A DNA stretch of 42,395 nt from Cyanobium usitatum str. Tous (lineage in GTDB: Bacteria; Cyanobacteriota; Cyanobacteriia; PCC-6307; Cyanobiaceae): NCBI RefSeq assembly GCF_003011885.1, contig NZ_PXXO01000017.1, positions 1 to 42,395 on the forward strand, in the 5' to 3' direction. The notes beneath the pieces were generated by a model. The model saw only the letters and a list, made by a program, of their open reading frames with translations. It was not told the origin of the DNA and ran no database searches. Of the stretch, positions 16,374 through 26,159 are shown in pieces. The stretch's first letter is position 1. Each line of letters starts with the position of its first letter. The position numbers and the translations under genes were made by a program.

Positions 16374-19300
16374 TCACCTCAATCTTCTGCTGCTGCAACG
16401 CCGTGATCGCCTCGACAGCGGCCCGGGCCCCGGCCAGGGTTGTCACCGTCGGCACGGCGTAGTCGAGGGCGGCCCGGCGCAGATATTTATCGTCGTGGGC
16501 AGCCTGGCGGCCGATCGGGGTGTTGATGATCAGCTGAATGCGGGCCGAGCGGATCGCGTCTTCAATATTGGGACGGCCCTCATGCACCTTGAGGATTGAT
16601 TCCACCTGCAGGCCAGCGGCTCGCAGGGCCTCGGCGGTGCCGCCGGTGGCGATCAGGTCAAAGCCCAGCCCCACCAGCCGCTCCGCCACCGGCAGCAGGG
16701 CCTGCTTGTCGCGGTCGTGGGTGGAGAGAAACACCGTGCCGCTGGTGGGCAGGGCCTCGCCTGCGGCCAACTCGGCCTTGGCATAGGCCATGCCGGCGCT
16801 GCTGGCGATGCCCATCACCTCGCCGGTGCTGCGCATTTCAGGGCCCAGCAACGTGTCGGAACCCGGGAAGCGCTTGAACGGCAGCACCGCCTCCTTCACC
16901 GTTTGCAGAGGCGGGATGGGCTCGGCCGTGAGCCCCAGCTCCGTCAGGGTGCGGCCGGCCATCAGCTGGCTGGCCACCTTGGCCAGGGGCACGCCAGTGG
17001 CCTTGGCCACAAACGGCACCGTGCGGGAAGCACGGGGATTGGCCTCGATGATGAACACCCGCTCGCCCTGCTCAGGGTCGATTTGCACGGCGAACTGCAG
17101 GTTGATCAGGCCGCGCACCCCAAGGGCCAGGGCCAGGGCCCGGCTCCACTCGCGGATCGTGGCCAGGGCTGCCTCGCTCAGGCTCACCGACGGCAGCCAG
17201 CAGGCCGAATCGCCCGAGTGGATGCCCGCCGGCTCGATGTGCTCCATTACACCGCCGATCACCACTACCCCCTCCCGATCGCAAAGGGCATCCACATCCA
17301 CTTCGATGGCGTTATCGAGGTATTGGTCGATCAGCACTGGGTGGTCGGGCTCCACCTGCACCGCTTCCACCATGTAGCGGTTGAGCTCGGCTTCGTCGTA
17401 GACGACCTCCATGGCGCGCCCGCCCAGCACGTAGCTGGGGCGCACAACCACTGGATAGCCCACGCGCGCAGCGATGGCCCGGGCCTCGGCCTCACTGCGG
17501 GCCAAGCCATTGCGGGGCTGGCGGATCTCCAGCCGGCGCAGGATCGCTTCAAATTGCTCCCGGTCTTCGGCCGCGTCGATCGATTCAGGTGAGGTGCCCC
17601 AGATGCGAGTTCCGGTGGCCAGGCCCTCGGGCGAAGCCAGCCAGCGCAGCAACGGGATCGCCAGCTTCAGCGGTGTCTGGCCGCCGAACTGCACGATCAC
17701 CCCCTCGGGATGCTCCACCTCAATCACGTTGAGCACGTCTTCGAGGGTGAGCGGCTCGAAATAAAGCCGGTCGGAGGTGTCGTAATCCGTTGACACCGTC
17801 TCCGGGTTGCTGTTCACCATCACGGTGGCGAAGCCCTCGGCCTGCAGGGCGAAGGAGGCGTGCACGCAGCAATAGTCGAATTCGATGCCCTGGCCGATGC
17901 GATTTGGCCCGCCGCCCAGGATCATCACCTTGCGGCGGCTCTCCGGCTGCACCTCGTTTTCGGGCGGCACGATCTCCAGCTCACCTGCCGCATTGAGCCG
18001 CTCCAGCGGCCGCTCGTAGGTGGAGTAGTGATACGGCGTGCTGGAGGCAAACTCCGCCGCACAGGTATCGACGGTTTTGAACACGGCATTGATGCCCAGC
18101 CCCTGACGGTGGCGCCGCACCGTGAGTTCATCGCTGCCAGTGGCCCAGGCGATCTGGCGATCTGAGAAGCCCAGCTGTTTGAGCTCCAGCAGGGCGGCGG
18201 CATCGAGTTGCTCGAGCTGGCGGCCCCGCAGCAGCCGCTGCTCAGCTTCGAGAATGCAGCGCAGCTTGGCCAAAAACCATGGATCGATGGCGCTGAGCTG
18301 GTGGATCTCGTCGTCGCTGCGGCCGACGAGCATCGCCTCGCGCACGGCGAAAATCCGCTCAGGCGTGGCGGTGCGCAGGGCCCGCTCCAGGGCGGTGGGA
18401 TCGGGGGCAAGCGTGAGGTCACTTGCGGCATCGGGGCGGTCGCAGCCCCAGCCGGCATGGCCCGTTTCCAGGGAGCGCAAAGCCTTTTGGAACGACTCCT
18501 CAAAGCAGCGGCCGATCGCCATCGCCTCCCCCACCGACTTCATCGAGGTGGTGAGCACCGCCGGGCTACCGCGGAACTTCTCAAAGGCGAAGCGGGGAAT
18601 CTTCGTGACCACGTAATCAATCGTGGGCTCGAAGCAGGCCGGGGTGGCACCGGTTATGTCGTTGACGATTTCGTCGAGGGTGTAACCCACCGCCAGGCGG
18701 GCGGCAATCTTGGCGATTGGAAAGCCTGTGGCCTTGGAAGCCAGCGCCGAACTGCGCGATACGCGCGGGTTCATCTCAATCACCACCACGTCGCCGTTGG
18801 CGGGGTTGATCGCAAATTGAATATTGCTGCCGCCGGTATCAACGCCGATCTCGCGGATGATCGCGATCGACTGGTCGCGCAGCCGCTGGTATTCGCGGTC
18901 GGTGAGGGTTTGGGCCGGTGCAACGGTGATCGAATCACCGGTATGTACCCCCATCGGATCGAGGTTTTCGATGCTGCAAACGATCACCACGTTGTCGGCG
19001 CTATCGCGCATCACCTCCAGCTCGAATTCCTTCCAGCCCAGCAGCGACTGCTCCACCAGGATCTGGGAGACGGGGCTCGCCTCCAGGCCGCTTTTGCAGA
19101 AGGCGCGGAACTCCTCGGGGTTGTAGGCGATGCCACCGCCGCTGCCGCCCAGGGTGAAGGCTGGCCGGATGATGCGGGGATAGCTGCCGATGACCTCGCC
19201 CACCCGCTCCGCCTCCTCCAGGGTGTTGGCGATGCCCGAGGGACACACCGCGACGCCGATTCGCTCCATCGCCTCCTTAAAGAGCAGCCGGTCTTCCGCC

Positions 19301-19674
19301 TTGCGAATCGCCTGCAAGTTGGCGCCGATCAGCTCCACCCCGTGCTTTTCCAGGGTGCCGTTTTCAGCCAGGGCTACCGCCAGATTGAGGGCGGTCTGGC
19401 CGCCCATCGTGGGCAGCAGGGCATCGGGCTGCTCGATCTCAATCACCCGGGCCACCACCTCGGGCGTAAGTGGCTCGATGTAGGTGCGATCCGCCATGTC
19501 CGGATCGGTCATGATCGAGGCAGGGTTGGAATTCACCAACACCACTTCGAAGCCTTCTGCCCGCAGCGCTTTACAAGCCTGGGTGCCGGAATAATCGAAT
19601 TCGCAGGCCTGGCCGATCACGATCGGCCCCGAGCCCAGCAGCAGGATGCGCCTGAGGTCCGTGCGGCGGGGCAT
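16336..19674 (-). CDS. carB: Carbamoyl-phosphate synthase large subunit
   Basis: The product is about 1112 residues from the ATG at 19674; an upstream TTG at 19692 is less likely. It makes carbamoyl phosphate from bicarbonate, ATP and ammonia supplied by CarA, for arginine and pyrimidine synthesis. Two homologous ATP-grasp halves are visible: the first begins [20 protein letters not shown] and the second [20 protein letters not shown]. The C-terminal MGS-like allosteric domain contains [15 protein letters not shown] and LIINTPIG. The length is close to other cyanobacterial CarB proteins. carA is not in the window. Confidence 0.97.
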   Translation of the reverse strand: MPRRTDLRRILLLGSGPIVIGQACEFDYSGTQACKALRAEGFEVVLVNSNPASIMTDPDMADRTYIEPLTPEVVARVIEIEQPDALLPTMGGQTALNLAVALAENGTLEKHGVELIGANLQAIRKAEDRLLFKEAMERIGVAVCPSGIANTLEEAERVGEVIGSYPRIIRPAFTLGGSGGGIAYNPEEFRAFCKSGLEASPVSQILVEQSLLGWKEFELEVMRDSADNVVIVCSIENLDPMGVHTGDSITVAPAQTLTDREYQRLRDQSIAIIREIGVDTGGSNIQFAINPANGDVVVIEMNPRVSRSSALASKATGFPIAKIAARLAVGYTLDEIVNDITGATPACFEPTIDYVVTKIPRFAFEKFRGSPAVLTTSMKSVGEAMAIGRCFEESFQKALRSLETGHAGWGCDRPDAASDLTLAPDPTALERALRTATPERIFAVREAMLVGRSDDEIHQLSAIDPWFLAKLRCILEAEQRLLRGRQLEQLDAAALLELKQLGFSDRQIAWATGSDELTVRRHRQGLGINAVFKTVDTCAAEFASSTPYHYSTYERPLERLNAAGELEIVPPENEVQPESRRKVMILGGGPNRIGQGIEFDYCCVHASFALQAEGFATVMVNSNPETVSTDYDTSDRLYFEPLTLEDVLNVIEVEHPEGVIVQFGGQTPLKLAIPLLRWLASPEGLATGTRIWGTSPESIDAAEDREQFEAILRRLEIRQPRNGLARSEAEARAIAARVGYPVVVRPSYVLGGRAMEVVYDEAELNRYMVEAVQVEPDHPVLIDQYLDNAIEVDVDALCDREGVVVIGGVMEHIEPAGIHSGDSACWLPSVSLSEAALATIREWSRALALALGVRGLINLQFAVQIDPEQGERVFIIEANPRASRTVPFVAKATGVPLAKVASQLMAGRTLTELGLTAEPIPPLQTVKEAVLPFKRFPGSDTLLGPEMRSTGEVMGIASSAGMAYAKAELAAGEALPTSGTVFLSTHDRDKQALLPVAERLVGLGFDLIATGGTAEALRAAGLQVESILKVHEGRPNIEDAIRSARIQLIINTPIGRQAAHDDKYLRRAALDYAVPTVTTLAGARAAVEAITALQQQKIEVNALQDIHPGLTR

Positions 19675-19771
19675 AGGGGGTGGGCAAGCCAAACCTGCCT
19701 AGCCTCTCACGCCCCCATGGCAGCAGCTGGGGCTGGAATCGCTAACCTGATTGATAACGCGGAAGCCCTAG

Positions 19772-20407
19772 ATGAGTGAGCTCCAGCGCCTGAAAGGGCT
19801 GCTGCCCCCTGAATTACAGAGCTGGGTGTTTGTTGAAGCGGCCGCCTCGGTGGAACCGCCCCTGATCACCATCGAGGAGATCGGTCGCGATGAAGTCGAA
19901 ATTCAGGTCGACCTGGAAAGCTGGGACGGGCTGGCGATAGACCATCGCAACCTGCTGTTTTGGCACGAGGTGGGCCGCGTCCAGAACGATGCAGTACCCC
20001 GCGACGGTTGGGAAATGGCGGCCCTGGCGATCGGCCTGGGTGGAGCCATCGGTGAGCTGTGGGTGCAGGACGGCCTCCTCCTGGTGATGGCCCTGGGCCT
20101 ATCTGGCTTTGCCGGCTACCGCCTCTATCTCAAAAACAACTCCGAAAAGCGGTTGCAGGACGCCATCGCCGCCGATGAGCGGGCCATCGACCTGGCCACC
20201 CGCTTCGGTTACACCCTGCCCAATGCCTACAAGAGTTTGGGCGGCGCCCTCAAGGAGCTGGTGGAGCAGACCCGCAAGAAAAAGAAGCGCGCCTTCTACG
20301 AAGACCGGCTAGAGGCACTGCGCAAGAGTGCCGGCAAGGCCCGGGCCGAAATGGCCCAGCAACAGGGCTCGCGTCAATCCGTCACCAGTGAGAACGTCTA
20401 TGGCTGA
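19772..20407 (+). CDS. DUF3318 membrane-associated protein
   Basis: The 211-residue protein is of the cyanobacterial DUF3318 type: an N-terminal soluble part (LQRLKGLLPPELQSWVF), HRNLLFWHEVGRVQND near residue 63, two close hydrophobic segments (ALAIGLGGAIGELWV and LLLVMALGLSGFAGYRLYL, about 84-121) and a charged C-terminal helix. FWHEV resembles the HE pair of a zinc-peptidase helix, but no supporting ligands are evident, so I do not call it a protease. It begins a run DUF3318-rsfS-CGLD27-asparaginase and overlaps rsfS by eight bases. Confidence 0.8.
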   Translation: MSELQRLKGLLPPELQSWVFVEAAASVEPPLITIEEIGRDEVEIQVDLESWDGLAIDHRNLLFWHEVGRVQNDAVPRDGWEMAALAIGLGGAIGELWVQDGLLLVMALGLSGFAGYRLYLKNNSEKRLQDAIAADERAIDLATRFGYTLPNAYKSLGGALKELVEQTRKKKKRAFYEDRLEALRKSAGKARAEMAQQQGSRQSVTSENVYG

Positions 20408-20810
20408 TTCCCCCGCTGGCAGGCCCACGACCCACCAGGAGCTCGACAGCGAGCAGCTGGCCAAGCTGGCGGCGGAAGCCTGCGACGACCGCAAGGCCGT
20501 GGACATTCGCCTGATCCGCGTTGACGAGGTGTCGTCGTTGGCCGATTGGTTTGTGATCTGCAGCGGCCTCTCCGATGTGCAGGTGCGGGCCATCGCCCGC
20601 TCGGCTGAGGATCAGATCGAGGAAACCACAGGCCGGCTACCCCTACGGCGCGAAGGCCAGAAGGAGGGCCGCTGGATGCTGCTCGATTACGGCGAAGTGA
20701 TCGTGCACGTGCTCACCCCCAGCGAGCGCACCTACTACGACCTCGAATCCTTCTGGGGCCACGGCGAACAGGTGCGCTTCGTAAGCTCAATTCCAGCAGT
20801 TTCTCCCTGA
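20400..20810 (+). CDS. rsfS: Ribosomal silencing factor RsfS
   Basis: The product is about 136 residues from the ATG at 20400; the open frame extends upstream but the earlier part is the shadow of DUF3318. RsfS binds uL14 on the large ribosomal subunit and blocks subunit joining in starvation or stationary phase. ADWFVICSGLSDVQVRAIA, the EGRWMLLDYGEVIVHVL core and TYYDLESFWG near the end are diagnostic. The start overlaps the preceding stop by eight bases, indicating translational coupling. Confidence 0.95.
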   Translation: MADSPAGRPTTHQELDSEQLAKLAAEACDDRKAVDIRLIRVDEVSSLADWFVICSGLSDVQVRAIARSAEDQIEETTGRLPLRREGQKEGRWMLLDYGEVIVHVLTPSERTYYDLESFWGHGEQVRFVSSIPAVSP

Positions 20811-20815
20811 ACGCC

Positions 20816-21298
20816 ATGCCGTGCCCGGTGCCGCCCGAGCAACGGCCCCTGCAGGAATACGAGCAGTTGCTGACCTCCTGGTTTTTTGTTTGGCCGTCCC
20901 ACGACCTGCCAGGTCTGTTGCGCCCTTTAGCCACCAGCTGGCTGTTGCTGCTGCCCCTCTCCACCTTGGTGGCAAGCGGCAGCTGGGTGCTGCGCCACCA
21001 CCCGGCCCAGCTGGTGCTGGCGGGCATGGTGGCTGCAGTGGCGTTGCCGATGCTGCTGCTCGTGCGCCAGTGGCTCGGATGGAACTACGTGCACCGCCGC
21101 CTGGTCTCCGAGCGGGTCGAATACGAGGAATCGGGTTGGTATGACGGACAAGTGTGGGAAAAGCCCCTGGCCTGGCGCCAGCAGGACCTGCTGGTGGCCC
21201 AGCACCAGGTGCAACCGGTGCTGCGGCGGCTGCAACAGGGCGCAGCCCTGGCGGTAATCCTGGCCCTGGTGGGGGCCAGCCTCTGTCAGGCTCTTTAG
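20816..21298 (+). CDS. CGLD27-like (DUF1230) membrane protein
   Basis: The 160-residue protein has the strongly conserved pattern of CGLD27 ('conserved in the green lineage and diatoms'): CPVPPEQRPLQEYEQL at the N-terminus, LLVRQWLGWNYVHRRL, then VEYEESGWYDGQVWEKP and LLVAQHQVQPVLRRL. Two hydrophobic segments lie at about 40-80 and one at the C-terminus, so it is an integral membrane protein, probably thylakoid or plasma membrane. Plant and algal homologues have been linked to iron limitation, but the molecular function is unknown. The gene starts five bases after rsfS. Confidence 0.9.
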   Translation: MPCPVPPEQRPLQEYEQLLTSWFFVWPSHDLPGLLRPLATSWLLLLPLSTLVASGSWVLRHHPAQLVLAGMVAAVALPMLLLVRQWLGWNYVHRRLVSERVEYEESGWYDGQVWEKPLAWRQQDLLVAQHQVQPVLRRLQQGAALAVILALVGASLCQAL

Positions 21299-21316
21299 AT
21301 CAGTTCCTGGGCTTTT

Positions 21317-22288
21317 GTGACCCTGTCCTCCAGTTTCGGTGGCACCGCCCGCGGGGGCGTCCCTCCCTTGGAGGTGCGGCTGCTGCGCAACGGCATCGTC
21401 GAATCGCGCCACCGGGTGCATGCGGTGGTTTGCGACGGCCGCGGCCGCGTATTGATGCGGGCAGGCGAGCCCCAGCAGCTGAGCTTTGTGCGCTCTGCCC
21501 TAAAGCCCTTTCAGGCCACGGTTTTTGTGAGCAGTGGCGCCGCCGACCATTGCAATTGCGGCGAGCGGGGCCTGGCGATCGCCTGCGCTAGCCACACCGG
21601 CACGGCCATGCACGCCCGCGAGGCCTTCAAGCTGCTTTGGGGCGCTGAAATCGAGGCCGAGCAGCTGCAATGCCCCGTTCCCGACTGCGGCAAAAGCCCC
21701 CTGGAGCACAACTGTTCCGGCAAGCACGCCGCCTTCCTGGCCACCTGCCGGCAACTGAACTGGAGTACCGAGAGCTATCTACAAAAAGAGCATCCTCTCC
21801 AGCAGGAGGTGCTTAAGCGCGTGGGCGATTTGCTCGCCCTGCCCGCCGCCGAGCTGCTCACCGCCCGCGACGACTGCGGCGCCCCCACCCTGCAGCTGCA
21901 ACTGGCCCAGATGGCCCTGCTCTACGCCCACCTGGGCGCCGGCAGCCAGGCCGACCTGGAGCGCCTCAGCCGGGCGATGCTGGCCCACCCCGAACTGGTG
22001 GCAGGGGAGGGGCGCTTTGACACCGAACTGATGCGCGGCGGCCACGGTCAAGTGGTGAGCAAGGGCGGAGCTGAAGGCATCCAGTGCCTCAGCCGCGTCG
22101 GCGAAGGCATGGGGGTAGCGATCAAGGTGGAAGACGGCTCCGCCCGAGCCAAGCAAGCCGTAGCCCTGCACCTGCTCGAGCAGCTCGACTGGCTAACGCC
22201 GATAGCTCTCGAAGAGCTGCGCACTCGCTTCTTGATCCCAGCCCCCCATCTGCGCCTGGAAGTGATCGGAGAGCTGCGCTTCGACTGA
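21317..22288 (+). CDS. L-asparaginase family II protein (Asparaginase_II, PF06089)
   Basis: The 323-residue protein starts at GTG 21317. Motifs of this bacterial asparaginase family are present: GDxxxxxxRSxxKPFQ-like SFVRSALKPFQA near residue 60, CASHTGT near 95, HNCSGKHAAFL near 137 with its Ser-Gly-Lys-His core, and DDCGAPTLQL near 190. Family members are proposed to hydrolyse asparagine to aspartate and ammonia, although few have been tested. It is the last protein gene before the tRNA and is probably co-transcribed with the DUF3318-rsfS-CGLD27 group. Confidence 0.92.
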   Translation: MTLSSSFGGTARGGVPPLEVRLLRNGIVESRHRVHAVVCDGRGRVLMRAGEPQQLSFVRSALKPFQATVFVSSGAADHCNCGERGLAIACASHTGTAMHAREAFKLLWGAEIEAEQLQCPVPDCGKSPLEHNCSGKHAAFLATCRQLNWSTESYLQKEHPLQQEVLKRVGDLLALPAAELLTARDDCGAPTLQLQLAQMALLYAHLGAGSQADLERLSRAMLAHPELVAGEGRFDTELMRGGHGQVVSKGGAEGIQCLSRVGEGMGVAIKVEDGSARAKQAVALHLLEQLDWLTPIALEELRTRFLIPAPHLRLEVIGELRFD

Positions 22289-22331
22289 GCGGCAGTACTA
22301 GGCACTTCGACTGGTATGGTTAAGAGGTCGA

Positions 22332-22408
<77 letters not shown>

Positions 22409-22414
22409 CTTCCC

Positions 22415-22444
22415 AAAGCCCCGGCAGTCTCCTGTCGGGGCTTT
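22415..22444 (+). terminator. Terminator after tRNA-Met
   Basis: AAAGCCCCG (22415-22423) pairs perfectly with CGGGGCTTT (22436-22444) around a 12-base loop, and the stem ends in T residues followed by GTTGTTTG. It begins six bases after the tRNA CCA end. Confidence 0.7.
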
Positions 22445-22492
22445 GTTGTTTGAACGTTCACCTGCGCTACCCCAGCGATCACCGCCCAGAAA

Positions 22493-24139
22493 ATGGCCAT
22501 CCCCGCCAGCGTGACCCAGCCCGACGCCATCGTGGTGGGCTCCGGCGCTACCGGCGGTGTGGCTGCCATGGTGCTGGCCGAGGCGGGGCTGAGGGTGCTG
22601 GTGCTGGAGGCCGGTCCCGAGCTCTCATCCCGCCAGGCCTTCGGCAGCGAACCGCTTAATACGGCCCGGCGTGTGGCCAGCATCGCCAGCGGCCAGCAAC
22701 GCCTGCAGCGCCACCATCCGGGCTTCTGGAAACACAATCCCCAGCTGTTCGTCGATGAGCGGCTCAATCCCTACTCCACCCCAGACGACGCCCCGTTTTT
22801 GTGGAGCCGGGGCAGGCAGGTGGGGGGCAAAAGCCTCACCTGGGGAGGCATCACCCTGCGCCTATCCGACTACGAATTTGGTGCGGCTGAGCGCGAGGGT
22901 CAGGGGGCAAGCTGGCCGATCGGCAGCGCCGAGCTAGCGCCTTACTACACCCGCCTTGAGCAGTTGCTGGAGGTGCATGGAGCCTGCGACGGCCTGCCCC
23001 AGCTGCCCGATGGCCACTTCCAGGCGCCCCTGCCCTTCACCCCAGGCGAGCGCCACCTGCAGCGCCGCATCGGCAACGAGCTTGGCTTGCCCCTGATCCA
23101 CTCGCGCGGCTTCAACCTGCACCGGGGTGCGGGCTGGCCCCGCTCCGCCAGCCAGGGGCGCACGTTGGCACGGGCCCTGGCAACAGGGCGCACCCAGGTG
23201 CGCAGCAACGCCGTGGTGAGCCACCTACTGCTCGACGGCGAGCGGGCCCAGGGCGTGGTGCTGGTAGATGGCAAAACGGCAGCCCGCGAGCGCATTGAGG
23301 CGCCCTTGGTGGTGCTCTGCGCCTCAACGATCGAGACCCTGCGGATCCTGCTGCACTCGAGCGAAGCCCACCAACGCGGCGGCCTAATCGATCCATCCGG
23401 CAGCCTCGGGCGCTATCTGATGGATCACATCTCCAGCAGTCGCTTCTTTTCGATTCCCGGGGTGCCGGCCCTTGATGGGCCCAGCGAACTTTCTGGGGCT
23501 GGTAGCTGCTTCATACCCAACACGGTCAACCTGGATGCGGGCAGCGAAGCTGATTTCAGTGGCGGCTATGGCCTCTGGACAGCCCTGCAGCGCTTTGATC
23601 CACCCGCCCTGCTGCAGCGACGCAGAGGCGAGGCGGTGGGTTTTCTGATCGGTCACGGCGACGTGCAACCCAACGCCGACAACCAGGTGACCTTGAACGG
23701 CGAACATCTCGATGCCTGGGGGCTACCCACCGCCCACATCAACTGCCGCTGGGGTGCAAACGAGCAGCGCCTGGTGGCCCACATGCACCGGCGCATGGAG
23801 GCGGTGGTGGCAGCTGGTGGGGGGCAGATCCGGCCCATCGAAGAGCTATTTGTGCTGCCGCTGCTGGAGCCCTGGATCCGCACCAGCCTGGCGGTGAGTC
23901 CCGAGGCGCCACCACCTGGCTACTACATCCACGAACTCGGCGGCGCCCGCATGGCAAGCCAGCCCGAGACAGGTGTGGTCAATCACCTCAACCAGTGCTG
24001 GGGCGCCCCCAATGTGCTGGTAGTCGATGGGGCCTGCTGGCCCCGGGCCGGCTGGCAGAGCCCAACCCTCACTGAAATGGCCATCACCTGGCGCGCATGC
24101 GAAGCCGCCGCCGCCAGGTTGCGCCAAGGAGACCCATAA
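22493..24139 (+). CDS. GMC-family FAD-dependent oxidoreductase
   Basis: The 548-residue protein has the Rossmann dinucleotide fold at residues ~12-40 (IVVGSGATGGVAAMVLAEAG, then LVLEAGP). The GMC loop WSRGRQVGGKSLTWGG follows near residue 105, and the C-terminal GMC_oxred_C block has ELGGARMASQPETG and DGACWPRAGWQSPTLTEMA. These enzymes oxidise alcohols, sugars or sterols using FAD. The substrate here is unknown and there is no signal peptide. The gene stands alone between the tRNA terminator and a strong terminator at 24237. Confidence 0.92.
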   Translation: MAIPASVTQPDAIVVGSGATGGVAAMVLAEAGLRVLVLEAGPELSSRQAFGSEPLNTARRVASIASGQQRLQRHHPGFWKHNPQLFVDERLNPYSTPDDAPFLWSRGRQVGGKSLTWGGITLRLSDYEFGAAEREGQGASWPIGSAELAPYYTRLEQLLEVHGACDGLPQLPDGHFQAPLPFTPGERHLQRRIGNELGLPLIHSRGFNLHRGAGWPRSASQGRTLARALATGRTQVRSNAVVSHLLLDGERAQGVVLVDGKTAARERIEAPLVVLCASTIETLRILLHSSEAHQRGGLIDPSGSLGRYLMDHISSSRFFSIPGVPALDGPSELSGAGSCFIPNTVNLDAGSEADFSGGYGLWTALQRFDPPALLQRRRGEAVGFLIGHGDVQPNADNQVTLNGEHLDAWGLPTAHINCRWGANEQRLVAHMHRRMEAVVAAGGGQIRPIEELFVLPLLEPWIRTSLAVSPEAPPPGYYIHELGGARMASQPETGVVNHLNQCWGAPNVLVVDGACWPRAGWQSPTLTEMAITWRACEAAAARLRQGDP

Positions 24140-24236
24140 CCCGGTTGCGATCCGGTGTCTATCGCCACAACCAGCTTGAGCAACCCTGCTCACAATGGCA
24201 ACGTCGACCTCAAAAGGGGTCGGGCAAGGGAGTCTC

Positions 24237-24267
24237 AGGCGGAGGTTGGCCCCTCCGCCTTTTTTTT
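24237..24267 (+). terminator. Strong rho-independent terminator after GMC gene
   Basis: AGGCGGAGG (24237-24245) pairs with CCTCCGCCT (24252-24260) around a 6-base loop and is followed by an uninterrupted run of eight T. It lies about 100 bases past the GMC oxidoreductase stop. Confidence 0.9.
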
Positions 24268-24292
24268 GTTATCCGCCACCAGATTTGAAAAT

Positions 24293-24562
24293 TCAGGGGC
24301 GCAGGAACAGGCCGTTGAGGTAATGCTGGCTCACCCCCTTATCGGAGCAGCCGTGCTGAAACAGGAAGCTGGACAGCGCTGAGGAGATCAAGCGGTATTG
24401 ATCCCACTGGGGGTGGCTGCGCAGGAACTCGCGCATGCCATCGAACAACACCTCTGGCACCTCCGCCTCCAGGCTGATGCTGCCGGCTTCTGCCTCCACT
24501 AACCCTTCTGCGCAGCTGGGCTGCTCCATACATCGTTGGAGGTGACTGCGCTCGGCTGCCAT
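24293..24562 (-). CDS. DUF2811 protein, small, cyanobacterial
   Basis: About 89 residues from the ATG at 24562 (a second ATG is at 24529). The core ISLEAEVPEVLFDGMREFL, then HPQWDQYRLISSALSSFLFQ and VSQHYLNGLF, matches the small DUF2811 family found mainly in cyanobacteria, of unknown function. The frame is open for a further 47 codons upstream, but that segment is basic and unlike the family, so I exclude it. The 3' end faces the terminator of the GMC gene. Confidence 0.75.
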   Translation of the reverse strand: MAAERSHLQRCMEQPSCAEGLVEAEAGSISLEAEVPEVLFDGMREFLRSHPQWDQYRLISSALSSFLFQHGCSDKGVSQHYLNGLFLRP

Positions 24563-24918
24563 AACGAAACACGGGATGGGGTGACTCAGTAGGCCACATC
24601 GCTGAAGGTCCGTCAAAGCCTGAAGGCCAGGGCGAAACCACACCGTTCTCAACTGAGATTGCCTGTGCCGGCGGCTCCGTAACGACGCAGCGAAGCTTTT
24701 CAAAGCCTCCGAGGGCGACCGCTGGTGGTGATGTCAAGGCCAGACTGAACAAAAGCAGTTATTCCCCAACTGCCAGGCCTAAACTGGCTTAAAAGCCTCA
24801 TTTCTGGGGAAAACCCCTAATAAACCGGGGAAAAGACGGCAAAATTGTGGAAAGGGATAACCAATCAGCAGAACTGATGAGCTGGAGTCTCGCGAGACTT
24901 CCGGCAAGCTGAGAAGAC

Positions 24919-24945
24919 TGAGCCTCGGCAAACCGAGAGGGCTCA
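24919..24945 (-). terminator. Hairpin at the end of the CbiX gene
   Basis: TGAGCC...GGCTCA with an inner CTCGG-CAAA-CCGAG forms a two-part stem with an AG bulge. It includes the CbiX stop codon. A T-rich tract does not follow closely, so termination is plausible but not certain. Confidence 0.4.
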
Positions 24946-26082
24946 GCTGCTGCCGCCCTGGCGCAGGGTTGTGGGACCGAGGGGATGGTCCGCGTGGGGG
25001 TAGGGCAGATGGTGATGGCTCTGCCCGTGGTCGTAGCTGAGACCGTGGTCGTGGCTGTGCCCAGGAGAGTGGTCGTGATCGTGGGAATGGTCGTGGGTGT
25101 GTCCGCCCACTGGAATCGGCACGCCATCGGGCTGGCAGGCACCGGTGCACTCGCGCTCACAGAGGTCACAGCCGTCGGTGAGCCCTTCCACGTGGTGATG
25201 GTGGCTGTGCTGGGGCGCCCCAACCTCAGTCTCAAAGCCCAGCACCTGGGCCCGGTATTTGCACAGCGAGCAATTCATGTTGGCGTCACCGCGCACCACC
25301 TCGGCCACGCGCTCCACAAAGGTTTCAAGCACCAGGGGGTGATCTGCCAGATAGGAGGCCTTCAGGAACTCCACCTCGGGATGGTCCTGGGCCACCCGCT
25401 CGGTGTGCTGCTGGATCCGACTCACCAGCACCCCGGAAAACAGGAAATAGGGGAAAACGACAACCCGGCGATAGCCAAGTCTCACCAGTTGGCGAAGTCC
25501 GGGCTCCACCAACGGAAAGGTGACCCCGGAATAAACCGTTTCACCCCAGCCAAAACCAAAACCCTCCACCAACATCCGCGTCACCTTGGCGACATTGGAG
25601 TTGGCATCGGGGTCGGACGAGCCCCGGCCCACCACGACCAACATGGTTTCGTGCAGGGGCACCTCTGTGGCTGCCCCATCAAGGACTTCGCGAATCCGGG
25701 CCCCGGCGGCCTGAATCATCTTCAGGTCAACCCCCAGTTCTCGGCCGTAGTCGATGCGCAGACCCGTCTCCGCCGCGTAGGTATTGAGCACCGAGGGGAT
25801 GTCGTTTTTGGCGTGGCCCGCTGCAAACAGCATGGCCGGCACGGCCAGCACGTGGCTTACCCCCCTGGCTCGCAGCGCCTCCAGGCCATCGCGCAGGATC
25901 GGCCTGGCAAATTCCAGGTAGCCGTATTCCACAGGCACCTCGGGCAACAGCGCTTGGAGCCCCTTGGCCAGCTCGGCAAACTCGGCCACTGCCAGCCGAT
26001 TGCGGCTGCCGTGGCCGCAAACCAGCACCCCAATCGAGCCGTGGGGACCGGCACTCAGGTCGGGATGGGAGAGGGAAGCCAT
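24943..26082 (-). CDS. cbiX: CbiX-type sirohydrochlorin chelatase with Fe-S motif and histidine-rich tail
   Basis: About 379 residues from the ATG at 26082 (the frame opens at GTG 26094). Two CbiX modules are visible: the first starts VLVCGHGSR with the metal-binding His, and the second starts MLVVVGRGSSDPDANSN. The enzyme inserts Co (or Fe) into sirohydrochlorin for cobalamin or siroheme synthesis. The C-terminal extension is of the long CbiX type: MNCSLC (MXCXXC, about residues 268-273) and a second Cys cluster CDLCERECTGAC, then about 40 residues with many His (HTHDHSHDHDHSPGHSHDHG). In the Bacillus megaterium long CbiX an MXCXXC site holds a 4Fe-4S cluster. The His tail probably stores or delivers metal. 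The gene is divergent from the ParB-like gene. Confidence 0.93.
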   Translation of the reverse strand: MASLSHPDLSAGPHGSIGVLVCGHGSRNRLAVAEFAELAKGLQALLPEVPVEYGYLEFARPILRDGLEALRARGVSHVLAVPAMLFAAGHAKNDIPSVLNTYAAETGLRIDYGRELGVDLKMIQAAGARIREVLDGAATEVPLHETMLVVVGRGSSDPDANSNVAKVTRMLVEGFGFGWGETVYSGVTFPLVEPGLRQLVRLGYRRVVVFPYFLFSGVLVSRIQQHTERVAQDHPEVEFLKASYLADHPLVLETFVERVAEVVRGDANMNCSLCKYRAQVLGFETEVGAPQHSHHHHVEGLTDGCDLCERECTGACQPDGVPIPVGGHTHDHSHDHDHSPGHSHDHGLSYDHGQSHHHLPYPHADHPLGPTTLRQGGSS

Positions 26083-26159
26083 GGCCACTCGCACTTGAGG
26101 CCGACCTTATTCCGGGAAGCAGCGGGTCAGGATGGGGATATCCGGGCTGCCTAGCCGCC

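Noticed and set aside
18208-19779. Plus-strand 523-codon open frame
   Set aside because: Antisense to carB; no recognisable domain and composition typical of a reverse-complement frame.
19958-19972. HE pair (FWHEV) in the DUF3318 protein as a zinc-protease site
   Set aside because: No HExxH pattern and no third ligand; not enough for an enzyme call.
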